Shown here: one piece after another, positions 10,691-22,400 of the stretch
Position numbering within the stretch: position 1 is the first letter of the stretch
How the letters are laid out: every line of letters begins with the position of its first letter
Assembly: GCA_011037195.1 (NCBI GenBank)
Contig: JAAEAF010001119.1
Location: 1 to 64,000, forward strand
Source: Triatoma infestans
Lineage: Eukaryota; Arthropoda; Insecta; Hemiptera; Reduviidae
Length of the DNA: 64,000 nucleotides
Direction of reading: 5' to 3'
Notes under the pieces: generated by a model
Seen by the model: the letters and a program-made list of their open reading frames with translations, nothing else
The model's database searches: none
What the model was told of the DNA's origin: nothing
Program-made: the position numbers and the translations under genes

Positions 10691-11282
10691 TTCACGATGG
10701 CGGTTAATTGTCTAGCCGAAGTTGTAGGTGACCTTCTCAAAGTATCTTTATATATTGATGACCTCGCACTTTATTTATCAGGGGCTGATCTCTGCGAGGT
10801 CAAAGAAACCTTACAACAGGCAATAGACAGAGTGGCTGATGAGGCTTCTAGGAACGGATTTAAATTCTCTAGGACAAAGACGGTGTGCCTACACTTTTGC
10901 CGGTTGAGGCATGAGCATAGCCCCCCATTTTGTTTCTGGATGGCACACCAATTCAATATAAGGAAAGCATTCGATTCCTGGGCCTCATATTCGATACTAA
11001 GTTAACCTGGCAGAATCATATAGACTATACATGTAAGAAAGCAAGGAGAACCCTCGATATTTAAAATTTCTTGGCAGCTATAAATGGAGTGCGGAGCGGG
11101 AGATCTTAAAGCGTATCTTTATCGCACTTACTCGCTCCAAACTGGAATATGGAGCGCCAATATATAGCTCAGCGCGCAAGTCACGCCTAAAGTTATTAGG
11201 TAGAATTTACAATGAAGGTATTAGGTTATTCACAGGCGCCTTCCGAACCAGTCCTTTACAGAGCCTCTACGTAGAGTCGGGG
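10691..11282 (+). pseudogene. LINE-C reverse transcriptase, C-terminal half
   Basis: The frame opens with TMAVNCLAEVVGDLLKVSLY and the YIDD catalytic box. It continues with the palm and thumb (DRVADEASRNGFKFSRTKT) and then shifts frame near 10,930 (LGLIFDTKLTWQNHI in another frame). A stop codon falls near 11,060. The fingers and domain A are absent, because the copy begins inside the domain. The family motif order is clear; function is lost. Confidence 0.75.
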
Positions 11283-12430
11283 ATGCTACCACCTCAACTT
11301 AGAAGAGAACAGCTTACCCTGACCTACATCGCCGGAATATGGGGAAAGCGGTTTCATCCGTTATTTCACACCATATTCGAGAGCCCACATGAACAAGAAT
11401 TCCGCCATCAACGTTCGCGGACGCGACCTCTCGGGGTCCGAGCTCTAGAAATGTTAGAAGCGGAAGGAATTGAGTTTGGGCCAGTGGAGGGTTGGGGCTT
11501 TGCTCTCACACCTCCCTGGTTATTACCTTCCGCGAGCGTTCGCATGGACGTGGCAATATATAAAAAAGAAGAAACACCATCCGTCGTCTATAGACAAAAC
11601 TTGTTACAATTAAACTTCTATAACGATTTCCGACCTATCTTTACAGATGGGTCGAAGATAGGCGACGGCGTGGGTAGCGCCGTGTACACGGAGGGAGTTA
11701 CGCTGAGTTGGACACTCCCTCAGTATGCAACCGTGTACACAGCAGAGATGTTCGCAATTTGCCACGCCATAAACTTGATAAAAGAAAAAAGATATAATAA
11801 GTCACTAATATTGGCGGATTCATTAAGCGTATTAATGGCTCCACGGGATAAATTCTCGACAGACCCAATGGTCATAAAGTTATACAATTTGCTGTTTCAA
11901 CTAAGCGCACATGGTCAAAGGGTGACGTTCGCCTGGGTGCTGGGCCACATTGGTGTGTCCGGTAACGAAAAGGCGGACGAGGCAGCCAAACGAGCTGCCT
12001 CTACTTAAACTGAAGTTGTCACACCTGTGCGTCCCACTGACTTACAAATTTTCATGATAAATGTTATAAATAAATGGCAAAGTCAGTGGGACAGAACAAA
12101 TGAAAAATTAAAAGAAATTAAGCCATGTGTGCGAAATGCTACAGTCGAGAACTACTGCGGCATGAATCAGTTATACTTACGAGGCTAAGGATTGGTCACA
12201 CACGTGTGACACATGGGCACCTCCTTATTGGTGAAAGAAGACCGAGGTGCCCTCGATGCCGAGAAAGGCTGACGGTGGCAAATGTGTTGGTAGGATGTCA
12301 GGCTCTGCGTACACAAAGGGAAGAAGCAGGCCTGCCATATGACAAGCGCGCTATTTTACACGAGGGTTCTCCTTACACAAGGAGGCTATTTACTTATTTA
12401 AGATCTATAAATATATATAATAGAATTTAG
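11283..12430 (+). pseudogene. LINE-C RNase H domain and C-terminal knuckle
   Basis: The 241-codon frame to 12,008 carries RNase H motifs PIFTDGSKIGDGVGSAVY, YTAEMFAICHAINLI, LILADSLSVL and FAWVLGHIGVSGNEKADEAA. All catalytic acids are in place. A stop at 12,006-12,008 is followed, in another frame, by HLLIGERRPRCPRCRERLTV and VGCQAL (12,125-12,430), the C-terminal zinc-knuckle region. It is most like the RNase H of I-group elements and resembles that of LINE-G. Confidence 0.8.
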
Positions 12431-12455
12431 GTTAGTACTTAGATTAAGTGAATCT

Positions 12456-12480
12456 GGGTGAAGGAATATTGAGTACAACC
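12456..12480 (+). promoter_or_regulatory. LINE-C 3' UTR hairpin 1 (decayed)
   Basis: The loop GAATATTGAGTA (12,464-12,475) differs by one base from hairpin 2. The flanking GGGTG and CAACC could pair with one mismatch, so the fold is weak. Confidence 0.4.
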
Positions 12481-12504
12481 AATTAGGTTAGTTTATTTAT
12501 TATA

Positions 12505-12536
12505 AAGGGGAAAGGAATATCGAGTACTTTCCCCTT
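12505..12536 (+). promoter_or_regulatory. LINE-C 3' UTR hairpin 2
   Basis: There is a perfect 10-bp stem (AAGGGGAAAG / CTTTCCCCTT) around the 12-base loop GAATATCGAGTA (12,515-12,526). LINE-G has the identical loop on a different stem. Confidence 0.8.
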
Positions 12537-12539
12537 GTG

Positions 12540-12780
12540 TGAATGCATAGTATGAATGAATCATTAGAATGAATGTATTTATTTGAGAAAGTGTATTTAT
12601 AAGCGTGAATGTATTTTATTGGTCTGAATGTATTTATTGGCGAAAAAGTATTTATTAGCATGAATGTTTTTCTTTTAGTAGTCTGAAAGTATTTATTGGC
12701 GAGAATGTATTTATTAGCGTGAATGGTATTTTTAGTAGTCTGAAAGTATTTATTGGCGAGAGTGCTGGCATGAATGTTTA
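12540..12780 (+). repeat. Imperfect GAATGTATTTATT(GGCGA) repeats in LINE-C 3' UTR
   Basis: Phrases such as GAATGTATTTATT, CTGAAAGTATTTATTGGCGA and GTATTTATTAGC recur irregularly about every 25-45 bases. They are probably degenerate tandem duplication within the UTR. Confidence 0.6.
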
Positions 12781-12800
12781 GAGTAGGTTTTCTTTTATCA

Positions 12801-12837
12801 GGGGTTGAAAGAAAATTTATAAAAGTATTTCAACCCC
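12801..12837 (+). promoter_or_regulatory. LINE-C 3' UTR hairpin 3
   Basis: A perfect 10-bp stem (GGGGTTGAAA / TTTCAACCCC) has a 17-base loop that begins GAA and ends AGTA, as the 12-base loops do. Confidence 0.7.
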
Positions 12838-12873
12838 ATAGCTTTAAGTTAGACTTAATTTTGATCATTTTAA

Positions 12874-12909
12874 GATGTGCAGGAACATTAGTTTAAAGTA
12901 CTGCACATC
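12874..12909 (+). promoter_or_regulatory. LINE-C 3' UTR hairpin 4
   Basis: A perfect 9-bp stem (GATGTGCAG / CTGCACATC) has an 18-base loop beginning GAA and ending AGTA. Confidence 0.7.
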
Positions 12910-13059
12910 CATGTTGTACAGTAAATAGCCTCTTCCACGATATTATTGTATTATAATTAATTATTAATTAAAGATAGCAATTTATTTTGTAAATAATACT
13001 CTTAATAAACACCTTTATTATATATAGCTTAATGAATAAATAGTAATTTTTGTTACATT

Positions 13060-13315
13060 AGAGTCGACCCCAGTTATTAATAAAATAAGGGATGGCACAA
13101 ACAATAAACCCACACTCCTCCTCGTCGACTAGATCGATGATATAAGAGGGGATGTGTGGGTAGATCCTCGAATACCTGTGGCTCCACCCTGCCTTGCTGA
13201 GCAAGGTGTTGTGTGTGGAAGCCACACTGGTTAACCATCCCAGCTCGAGTGGCCATAGAACGAGAAAGCTTAAACGAGTGGAGGCGCTAATGACCATGGC
13301 AGTCGATGCGCCGAA

Positions 13316-13344
<29 letters not shown>
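13060..13344 (+). mobile_element. 3' end of a 5'-truncated retroposon with (AAT)n tail
   Basis: About 250 bases of GC-richer sequence (GGAGGCGCTAATGACCATGG near its end) finish at GATGCGCCGAA followed by about ten AAT units at 13,315-13,344. That layout is typical of LINE or SINE copies with a simple-repeat tail. No protein domain is recognisable in the retained part. Whether it belongs to LINE-C or is a separate insertion is unclear. Confidence 0.6.
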
Positions 13345-13346
<2 letters not shown>

Positions 13347-14436
13347 GTCTGAATAAATTTATTTTCATATTTCCAAATACTCTTGAGATGGTTAGGTTAC
13401 TATTTCCTATATATATTGATATTTATTATCGTTTATTTATTTATTTTTATAATTCATTTAAAAAATTGTTCGTTTGCTCTACTTACTTATACTCTACTCT
13501 GTTTGTATGCTATATTCTTACATTTCTAAAAGATAAATATTCTGTTAAATTAGAAGGAGGGATTTTTTGGTTTTAAGATCGTTAAGAGATGTATTTTTAT
13601 TTTATATTTAAATTCTATAATCAATATTTTATATCAATGTAAAACTTTTATACATTTAGCCAACTCAATTTGTAAACTTATAAGCAATAAATATAGATGG
13701 CAGAACCACAAAATGTACTCAAAAATGGCACAATAAAAGAAAGCATAAAGATCGTTGCAGTTACCTTATAATCAACCCAATAAAACAAAAATTGGTACTA
13801 TGGTGCAGATAGTATAGGCAGTGTAAAGGAAATAGTTCCCATTACCAAAGGGATCTATATGCATCTCTGAGAGACTGGTTCTGGAGAGAGTATGACAAAA
13901 TCTGGACTAAGTCCAGGAACCAAACACACAAGACAATGTGTTCAAAACTGTATAGCAAGAAAGGTTAAAAAAAAAACTGCTACACAAGGTGGGGAAAATT
14001 AATTAGGTAACTTTTGTTGACTGGATTAGGAGAAGGAGGAATCGGCCTCACACCAGTGTTCGATTGTGTTGCAATCGCCAAATTACGCTATGAGACACAC
14101 TGAGACCAGAAGACATATCAGACAAAGAGAGCTGGTAGGGGAAGCCCCGGAGGGGAGTTTTCTCATACTAGATGTACAGAGGCTGGCAAAATAAGTCTCT
14201 AACTGCCTGCAGTGCTTGGATTTGGACTTCACCATGATTCATCTTAATCTTCCATTCAAAAATTGCTATTTTTTGTATAATGTAAGATTCTATTATTTAT
14301 TATCATATTTAGTACGATTTTCTAAACGTTTAATAAAAACTGCAGTAAATATGACAATTAGAAATGTGTGAATTGCAGTTAGAAAAATTGTATACGTGTT
14401 TCACTCGAGTTTCCGATCGGATACCGCTCAATACAG
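13345..14436. other. No gene or repeat recognised
   Basis: The sequence is AT-rich, with short unremarkable open frames only. Confidence 0.5.
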
Positions 14437-15123
14437 ATGGAGATTGAAGCAATTCCAACTATTTACCGCAAGAAGTGGTATAACGGTAAGCAGCTGCTGT
14501 GTTGGCCTAAAAACACGCCCGATTATATAGTTAGGCTAGAAACAGGGAGATTACCATTGAGTGTCACTATTTTAAAGAGAATTTTACTCTACTGGTTAAA
14601 AATATTGGTCATGGAAGAAGACAGGATTCCGAAACTCTGCTCCACTGCTTTGAAAAAACTCGACTCTTTAAACGAAAGGAATAGAAATTGGGAAAGAAAT
14701 TGGTTCACACTGCTACGTCAATGGCTGTGTAGTATTGGTGAATTCGACATTATAGATAGCAATGATTTAAATCATGTCAAAAGCTTAATACCAAGCATGC
14801 TGGAAAAATGGACGAATTATGTCGTCAGTTTAGACATAGAAAGAGCAATCAACTCTAGCTACAGTACTATCTACAGAAATATAAGTGGGTTGGATGTGTC
14901 GGATGACTACCTGAGATATACTTGCGCAATAGAAAAATTAAGGGTTGTTAGCCAATTAAATGTATCTAGTTGCAGTATATTTCATGTCATATTCGTTGCT
15001 GTGAATCTTGAAATACGCACATCACTTAATGAACGTCCTAGCAGAGTGATTTTGGACTCCTTGAGAGTACCAAACACGTCTGCTAGGATCCGAGCTGTAA
15101 TCTGGCAGAACTTCCCAATATAA
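14437..15123 (+). CDS. Uninterrupted 228-codon frame resembling a LINE ORF2 C-terminal region
   Basis: The frame opens at ATG 14,437 and is open to TAA. The segment DYIVRLETGRLPLSVTILKR and the following WLKILVMEEDRIPKLC recall the region after the reverse transcriptase in ORF2 of some insect LINEs (VRLE.GR.PL..TI..R pattern). No polymerase, endonuclease, RNase H or zinc-knuckle motif is present, and nothing recognisable precedes it. The protein would be mixed helical and mainly hydrophilic, with no signal peptide or membrane span. It is unusual in staying open over 687 bases while every other coding remnant nearby is broken. It could be a domesticated fragment or simply a young 5'-truncated copy. 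The assignment is by recalled pattern only. Confidence 0.5.
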   Translation: MEIEAIPTIYRKKWYNGKQLLCWPKNTPDYIVRLETGRLPLSVTILKRILLYWLKILVMEEDRIPKLCSTALKKLDSLNERNRNWERNWFTLLRQWLCSIGEFDIIDSNDLNHVKSLIPSMLEKWTNYVVSLDIERAINSSYSTIYRNISGLDVSDDYLRYTCAIEKLRVVSQLNVSSCSIFHVIFVAVNLEIRTSLNERPSRVILDSLRVPNTSARIRAVIWQNFPI

Positions 15124-16116
15124 TACAATCATTTCAACTGTCGATTGCGCACAAAGACTGGACCATTTTCCTGAAGTAAGACCTTTCCTCGGTAAACACG
15201 TTGTTTCTCAGGATCGCAGTTTCACTTTATTTTCAAGCCTCACTCTTGTATTTACTACTGTTTAGGAGGATGACCTTGAGTATTCTGACCTTGCAAAAAA
15301 CAAACAAATTGAACCATTCACTTTCTAATATATCATTAGTAATACTTTGTGGATTCTTGACTTTTTCCAATTTAAAAAGCCAGGATACTTCCACACTGTT
15401 CTTAGACGCTTGATTCCAGCTCGAAGCCTCGTTACCATGTCAACAGTATTACCAAAAATCCACTTTCTTCCTTCAAATAACCTTCATTCTCAATACCTTA
15501 ATATCCTTCATTGTTTGAAATCTATCTGGGTTATTTGAGATACCCATTAGCAATTTAGAGCCTATCTTGCACATGTTTAAACTGATGACAAGCACGCCAC
15601 TAATGATATCGAAAGTTCGTGTTCTCAAACGGATATTCTTTAATTTTCATCTACAGTACTTATTAAATGACCCTCTTTATACAATAGATATTTATCTATA
15701 AAGTTAATTATTTAATATTACATATTTAATGCACATTTCTAGTACACTGCTATGTTTTACTGTAATTGTTTTATTTTTTGCATTATAGTACCTTGAAAAG
15801 CGATTTAATAAAACTGTACGTCTGCTGGGATCTGGCTTTTTTATAATTGCTCATTGCTGTAATATTTTAAGCAAATTTATATTAATTTGTTTGAAAGTGA
15901 TATTAAATTTGGATAGCTGAACGTTAAATCAGTTAGTATACTTAGATTTATAAATATTTTTTTCTAAATTATTAGGTGAAGTTTGATTGAATGAACCATA
16001 TATTTTTTTATAGCTTTGTTTATTTCGTTTTTAATGTCTCATTTCTCAACGTTTCACATTATGCATGTCATTATCAAGGGAAAAAGTTGCTAACTCTTTT
16101 ACGAGTATATTTAGTT
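15124..16116. other. No gene or repeat recognised
   Basis: AT-rich sequence upstream of the second SLC5 exon set. I looked for N-terminal SLC5 exons here and found none. Confidence 0.5.
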
Positions 16117-16285
16117 TGGATTTTCATCCATCGTCAGAGCAAATTAATTAATTTCGTCTAGAGAGTTTACACCAACGTAATGTTTCTGTTATACACCACA
16201 CTGGTTGGCTTCGTCGATGTAAACTCTCTACATGAACTTTGTAAATTTCCTCTGACGATGGATGAAAATCCGAAATCGGCCAGGA
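16117..16285. mobile_element. Foldback element copy 1 (GGATTTTCATCCATCGTCAG ends)
   Basis: GGATTTTCATCCATCGTCAG at about 16,119-16,138 is mirrored by its complement near 16,252-16,272. An inner pair, GAGAGTTTACA and TGTAAACTCTC, extends the arms. There is no coding content. The family is shared with the 18.1-18.4 kb copy. Confidence 0.65.
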
Positions 16286-16417
16286 ATATGAAAATTATGC
16301 GCGCTATGAGATGAGTCCCTTATTTTGACGAATGATAATATTTTTCAAGAAAAACAGCCGTTTATGTTAGGTGGAACATCTTTATAAGTTAATTTTATTT
16401 TTTTCTTTCCTTTTTAG

Positions 16418-16469
16418 GTTATTCATGCCCTAGTAGTGATGTATTCAGCATGCACTGCAGTGACAAAAG
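16418..16469 (+). CDS. SLC5 gene 2, exon 1 of those visible
   Basis: The acceptor is tttttag at 16,411-16,417 and the donor GTATCT at 16,470. The 17 codons ([17 protein letters not shown]) plus one base fit a short SLC5 helix exon. This is the weakest match of the set. Confidence 0.65.
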
Positions 16470-19400
16470 GTATCTAACTAACTGGGCGATGTTGCTAAAT
16501 ATCTGAATCTAATTTCTAGACCATTAATGTCTTCTCATATATTTACAGTGATTCCAATATCTTTTTATCTATTGGCAACAATAATTTGTTGGTTATGTAC
16601 TATTTACACATTTCTGGTCAGTATTTATATTATTATTATTATTAATTCCATTATAATGAATGTTCTATTACTTTGTCAATAATATATCTATTACAGGGTG
16701 GCCTACGTGGTGTAGTATGGTCGGACTTCATTCAGGCACTGTTCATGTACGGCTCTATGATAACAATAATAATTGTCAGTGTTGTTAATGTCGGCGGTTT
16801 AAATAAAGCAATCGACATCGCCAATCAAGGAGGAAGACTTAATTTTTTCAAGTAATTCTGTATTTGTATGGTTGTGTTTGTATAGAAATAGAAAATGATA
16901 TAAAACCAAACTTTGGGGTTTAAGGTCAATGCGCTTGCGTCAACCTTTTACGAGATAATAGGTTTGTTCCAACAAAGCCTCAAACTGATTTGTGATTGTC
17001 CGGTACATGCGCACTGATTAAATAAGCGTGTTCTGCTTGCCGGAAGGTTAAAATTACAATTAATTTTACTCATGGAAGTATTGAGACCGTGTTAAATTTT
17101 CGAAATTGAGTTTTCACCGGAATTACAAGTTTCAGGTCCATCGAGTACGAAACAAATGTCTTGTGTGTGTCAAAATATCAGAAAAAGGAAAAATCACCTG
17201 GAGCTCAAATGCCATTTTCTTCAGGTTTACCACCGCATCTGACCCGAAAGTTCCGTGCAAAATTCATGAGCCCCAAGTGCGTCTTTCCGAATGTGTGCTT
17301 TAATTTTTCCGATTTTCTGGAAAATGGCTGGAGAAAACGAATATTGTTTAAAATTCTTATACTACCTCTATATTTATGTCAGGAAAAACGAGTAAAATTT
17401 GAGTTTAAGAAAAAATTGTCATTTTATGTAATAAGTGAATAACATAAATAAGAAAAAGCCATCGGAGTCTTTCAAACCAGATTTTTAAAAAATAATAAAA
17501 GTGTAAGCCAATAACATACAAATTCAAAGTAGTACCGGCCGCGCATGCGTACCCTGGAAGTCGTTAAGCTGTTGGCAACTAATCAGAAACGGTTTATTGC
17601 ATCAAAAATTCGATATAGTCTTTTTCTTTATAAATAATATTATATCTCTTACAATTTAAAATCTAGATAGAATTCTTGTAAGATTTCTTGTTAACACTAA
17701 GTATGATGAACAAAGTAACTTTTGATTTCTCTAAAAATTTCTAGTTTTATGATTTATTCAGATCACTTTAACAAAATAGTGATTAATTATTAAGAATTTA
17801 ATCAAATACAATTTTTACATAACTTTTTTCTTTACAGTTTCGATCCAAGTCCTTTTTCAAGACATTCTACGTGGTTATTGTGGATCATTGGTTTTTCTGC
17901 TTCACTAGATACATGTACAAGTCCTGCCATTATACAGCGCTGTCTGTCAGTGTCTCATTTTAAAAAATTGAAATTGTTAGAAAATACACTTTGAGAACAC
18001 GAAATATGACACTTAAATCTTTAACTAACTAGAGATACATATATGTCTGCTTAATAATTCTGCCATGTGGCAGGCTGAGGATGTTCTGATATTTTATGCG
18101 TCGTAGCATGCATATATCTTATATTCCGGACCTGGTTCGGTTTTTAATCCATTATCAGAGCAAATTTATTCTGTTCGGGTAGAGAGTTCACTTCAACGCA
18201 ATGTTTCTGTTATACTGGAACTTGTTAGTTTGTTGGTTATGTATTGCGGGAGGTTATCATATGTGCGAGTGTAACAGAAACATTGCGTTGAAGTGAACTC
18301 TTTACATGAACTTGATAAATTTGCTCTGACGATGGATGAATTTCGAAATGGAGGAATATAAGAAATATACATGCTACGATGGATAAAATGTCAGAGGTTA
18401 TCCAGCATTGCGGACCCATCCACATATTCAACACATATGTTGTTGTTACTAGCAGTACCACTCTAGCTATATGAACATATGTGTTCATTTCACCGAAAAC
18501 TCAGGACTGCACATTCTTTCGTTCATAATATTATCTAAGATTAATAATTTTTTTTGAAGGTAGTTGAAATTTTGACTACCAGAAAGCTTAAAAGTTGCTT
18601 TCAAGATTATTGGCTTAATGCTTTGAACGCAATGAAAAGTTTAAAGGAACTTCGGAGCCTTATTAGCAATAAGTGCTTTAAAGTAAAATAATGCCAACTC
18701 TTTCGGGCTGGCTTAACTACTAAAGTAGGTGTCGTGGAGGCGTAAATACATACTTACTATTTTTCACTTAACATACATTCTTACATACTTAACATTTTTT
18801 AAACTATTATCTGAGGGATGTGGGACAAGAGTGTTTGGGCCGAGGATCAGTGAGTCTATGGGCAAGTTTCCCAGGCGGGAATTTCGCAATTGGAATGGGT
18901 GTCCAGTTTAACCTAGATAGGAAAAACGGAATCAGTTGATTGTAATCCTATCCGATAGCCAGGCCGCCATAAAAAAATGTGTTCTTACGTCATCAGCTCA
19001 AAAATAGTGTGGGAATACCTCGGCAAACCCAATGACTTGGGCCGGAGCAATGAGTTGCCAGAGCATCTTGGCGTGGAAGGGACTGAGATGGCCATATCTT
19101 GATTAGGAAAGGCGCTGCGCTGCATCTTCCTTTTTGGGGCGAGAACTCTTCCGAGAATAAGTGACCAATCCCTTCGGGAAGAACTCAGATTTGAAGAGAG
19201 CATAGCTCTGGAAAATTCTCCCAGGCCCGAGGTAAACTAAGACCTGCCAGGGCAGAAACAACCAGAAAATCTGAAGGTGCATCAGTTTATCTAAAATTGG
19301 GCTTCATACGCTTGCGGGTTTCCTAACGGGACATTGTAGACTCAGGGGACACCTAAAGATGCTGAGCCTAAAACACAATAGCACCTGTAGATTCTGTGGG

Positions 19401-22400
19401 AAGATGGAGAATTTACCTAGGCAGCATTTTTACTATTCCAGTACTTGCGAATCAGGACTTTGGTATTCAGTAGACATATCATGGTGTAGAGTTCAACATT
19501 AGTGCTCATTAAATTTATCAAGTGCCGATCTGATAATAATTCTGCTTTGTACATTAGTGGCACGTATAAGAACACAACAAGATTGCGGAACCTAACACTG
19601 TAACACCATCCCTCACCTACTCTAGGCTGGAGGGGTATTTTTTTTATTTTACTAAGAAAAAACTGGGAAATTATTAACTGGGATTCGATCCTACATTCTT
19701 TAGGTTGAAAGTTTATCACCCTAACCTCTCGCTAGCTGTAGTTTTCAACATACATTTCTATCTTAACCCCCGCACTATCATAATTTTATTCCCGCTCAAC
19801 CCACTCACGAAAAATTCAATTAGAAAAAACAATATGGCGAGTGGCATCTAACTTTTGCCACACAATCAAAATAATAATAATAAAAAGATTGACTTACCCC
19901 TTCCAGCTGCCAGCTGCTGATATTTCACTCTATATAACACGACGCGCACTTATACAGAACTGAACTGCATCTGGCAAAACAATCTACTATTGTAACGATT
20001 ATCCCCACTCTTATGATGTCATTGCTAGTTTCGGGCATGCGCACTATATCTGCCGCTGCCTTATTGATTAGAAATATCGATTTTATTATATATGTATATA
20101 ACAAAACCACTGCCTTTTAATCAAACTTAATATATTATTCATATGACGTCACACAGCATTAGCATTGCCACTGCCTTATTGATTAGAAATGTACATATTT
20201 ATTTATTTATTACCACTGCCTTCTAGACAATTCCTGTTCAGATAACGTCACACAGCCTATAGTGTTCAACTGCCAATCGCAATATGTCGATTACAAATAT
20301 CGATTATCCATATTGATTAATATCGGTCTTATAAATATAATTTATTAATAAGAAAAACACTATCTATTGCTTTTACCACAACAGGTTAGTTATTGTATCA
20401 CCTTTTGAAATTAAATGTTGTCCTAATTAGCAAAAAAAAAAAAATTCTATTTTTATCTTAATCGCTTTTTATTATTTTTGTTTACTAAACTTTGTACTGA
20501 AATGAACATATTTTACCTGTCAAGGTATCTTACCGCAGGTCGTCTTAGCACGATTTGTAATACAAAAATGTAGGTATATACAATGAGTTATCTTGGAAAA
20601 GGTTTATTTTATTTATTTCTAACAATGTTAATACTTAATCCTATTTAGAAAAAAAATCTATTTTTATCTTAATCTCTTTTATTGTTTTATTTATTAAATT
20701 TGCACTCAAAACGTTTCTAGCCTGTCCGGACCTGTTACCAGAGGTCTTCTTATCATGTTTTGTAAAACTTAATTCTATCATGAAATAAAATATGTTTATA
20801 CAATGATATACAATGTTAAGACTTAATCCGCAAGGAGAATATTGCAGACCACTACAATCTACCCCCACTCTTGACGTCATTTTCTCAACTAATCAGAATG
20901 CAGTATTTTACTATCAATATTTTATTTCGATTATGCGCACTAGTCAATAGAATTGCGATTCTCCTGCGCTTAGCCAATAGGAATGCAGTTTTTACGTATT
21001 TACATGCAGCCTAATAATCGATTATTTTTAATATCGATTGATCTTTCGATTGAAAAACCTTGCCCTCTTTGTGCTCGTCCTCATTCTAGTTTTGCCTTGT
21101 GACAACATCTAAACAACTAACCGTGAGTATTGATTCCTTTATTTCTTAATCATTTTAACTTTCCTTATCAATATTATTTTATTGCTTTTATATCTCTATT
21201 TTATTTTATTATAATTATTAATATTTGGTTCTTATTTTATTTTTTACATTATTTATATATTAACGTTCTAAAATTTTATTATTTTTCTATTAATAATTTT
21301 TTCTTTGTTTTTGCTTATTATTATTTTATTGCTTTTATTTATCTTTTAATTTTATCATTATAGAAATTCCTATTTTATCTTTTTTAATTTTTTACTTAAC
21401 GTATTTATTAACGATTTAAAATTTTATTATTTTTATTTAATTTATTGTACATATATTTGTGAGTAGTTATAGTTATTTATATTTTATTTCGGTGTTGGGT
21501 TCTTAGTTTTAAGTTTTGTGCGTATTTATTTTTTTACATTTCTAAAAATGGAGTGCCAGTATTGTAAGAAAAGGTTTATTAGGAAGGATTTTAAGGGACG
21601 TCATGAAGTCGTATGCGAGGCACATGAGCAAAACCGAACATGTCAATTTTGTGGCAAAAGATATTCCTCCTGAAAATCTTTACTTGCTCATGTGCGGCGT
21701 TGCGGTAATGAATCACCGGCCATCATGCCCAAGAGAGCTCGACTACAAGCAGCTCAAGGGCAGTTGTATGAGGTAGAAACTGCTTTCGGAGGGACTCTGC
21801 GAACATACTTCCTTCCATGCTCCGGTGCAGCCGATGCATTAGAATTCCTAACTAGTCAGTTAGATACATTGCAACGGTTGCTCACGGAGTACATGGCAGA
21901 GAATGCAGCTCCCTTAAAGCATAACTTGGTCTTGGAGGCGACATTTGAAAACATGAAAGGTGAAACTACTGATAGCGCTTTCAAGACCAAGAACACAACA
22001 ATTTATGGAGACTCCTCCATCCAAGAAACCCTCAATGAAGGTTTTAAAGAAATTATAGCTGAGATGGAGGAGTCCACACTGAAAGGGAGCGATTGGACTC
22101 TGAAGTGTTCGACGGGCTCCTTCTGAGAGTAAATAGGTTTCTACCTCTAGGGGGTTGCAGCTTCATACCGCTGCCCTCATATATGCTAGTAAGAAAGAGG
22201 GTAATCAATGTGCAGAACACTGACGACCGGTGCTTCAAGTATGCCATTCTCTCCCGCCTCGTAAAAAAAGGACCCACAACGCGTTTCCAAATATAAGAAC
22301 TTGGAACACAGTTATAATTTTGACTGCATTTCCTTCCCCACTCCTCTTCATGAAGTGAAGAAGTTTGAGAAATATAACAATATTTCGGTCAACGTCTCAC

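Larger units (their letters stand above)
10691..12950 (+). mobile_element. 5'-truncated RNase H-bearing LINE (LINE-C)
   Basis: The plus strand starts abruptly inside a reverse transcriptase (VSLYIDDLALYLSG, YIDD box, at about 10,742-10,785). It continues through the thumb, an RNase H domain and a C-terminal knuckle (stop at 12,430), then about 500 bases of 3' UTR rich in hairpins and GAATGTATTTATT repeats. Its 5' end abuts the 5' end of LINE-B on the other strand near 10,675-10,700. The exact 3' end is not certain; I see no clear tail or target duplication. Confidence 0.75.

Noticed and set aside
9409..11005. Long plus-strand frames at 9,409-9,702, 10,299-10,640 and the 5' half of 10,337-11,005
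   Set aside because: They are antisense to LINE-B ORF1 and owe their length to its GC-rich coding bias. Only the last part of the third, after about 10,691, is real (LINE-C RT).
13058..13297. 79-codon minus-strand frame
   Set aside because: It lies inside the retroposon 3' end, antisense to its tail direction, and shows no domain.
13388..13576. 62-codon hydrophobic frame, possibly a membrane exon
   Set aside because: It is driven by AT-rich composition. There is no SLC5 motif and no splice-site support.
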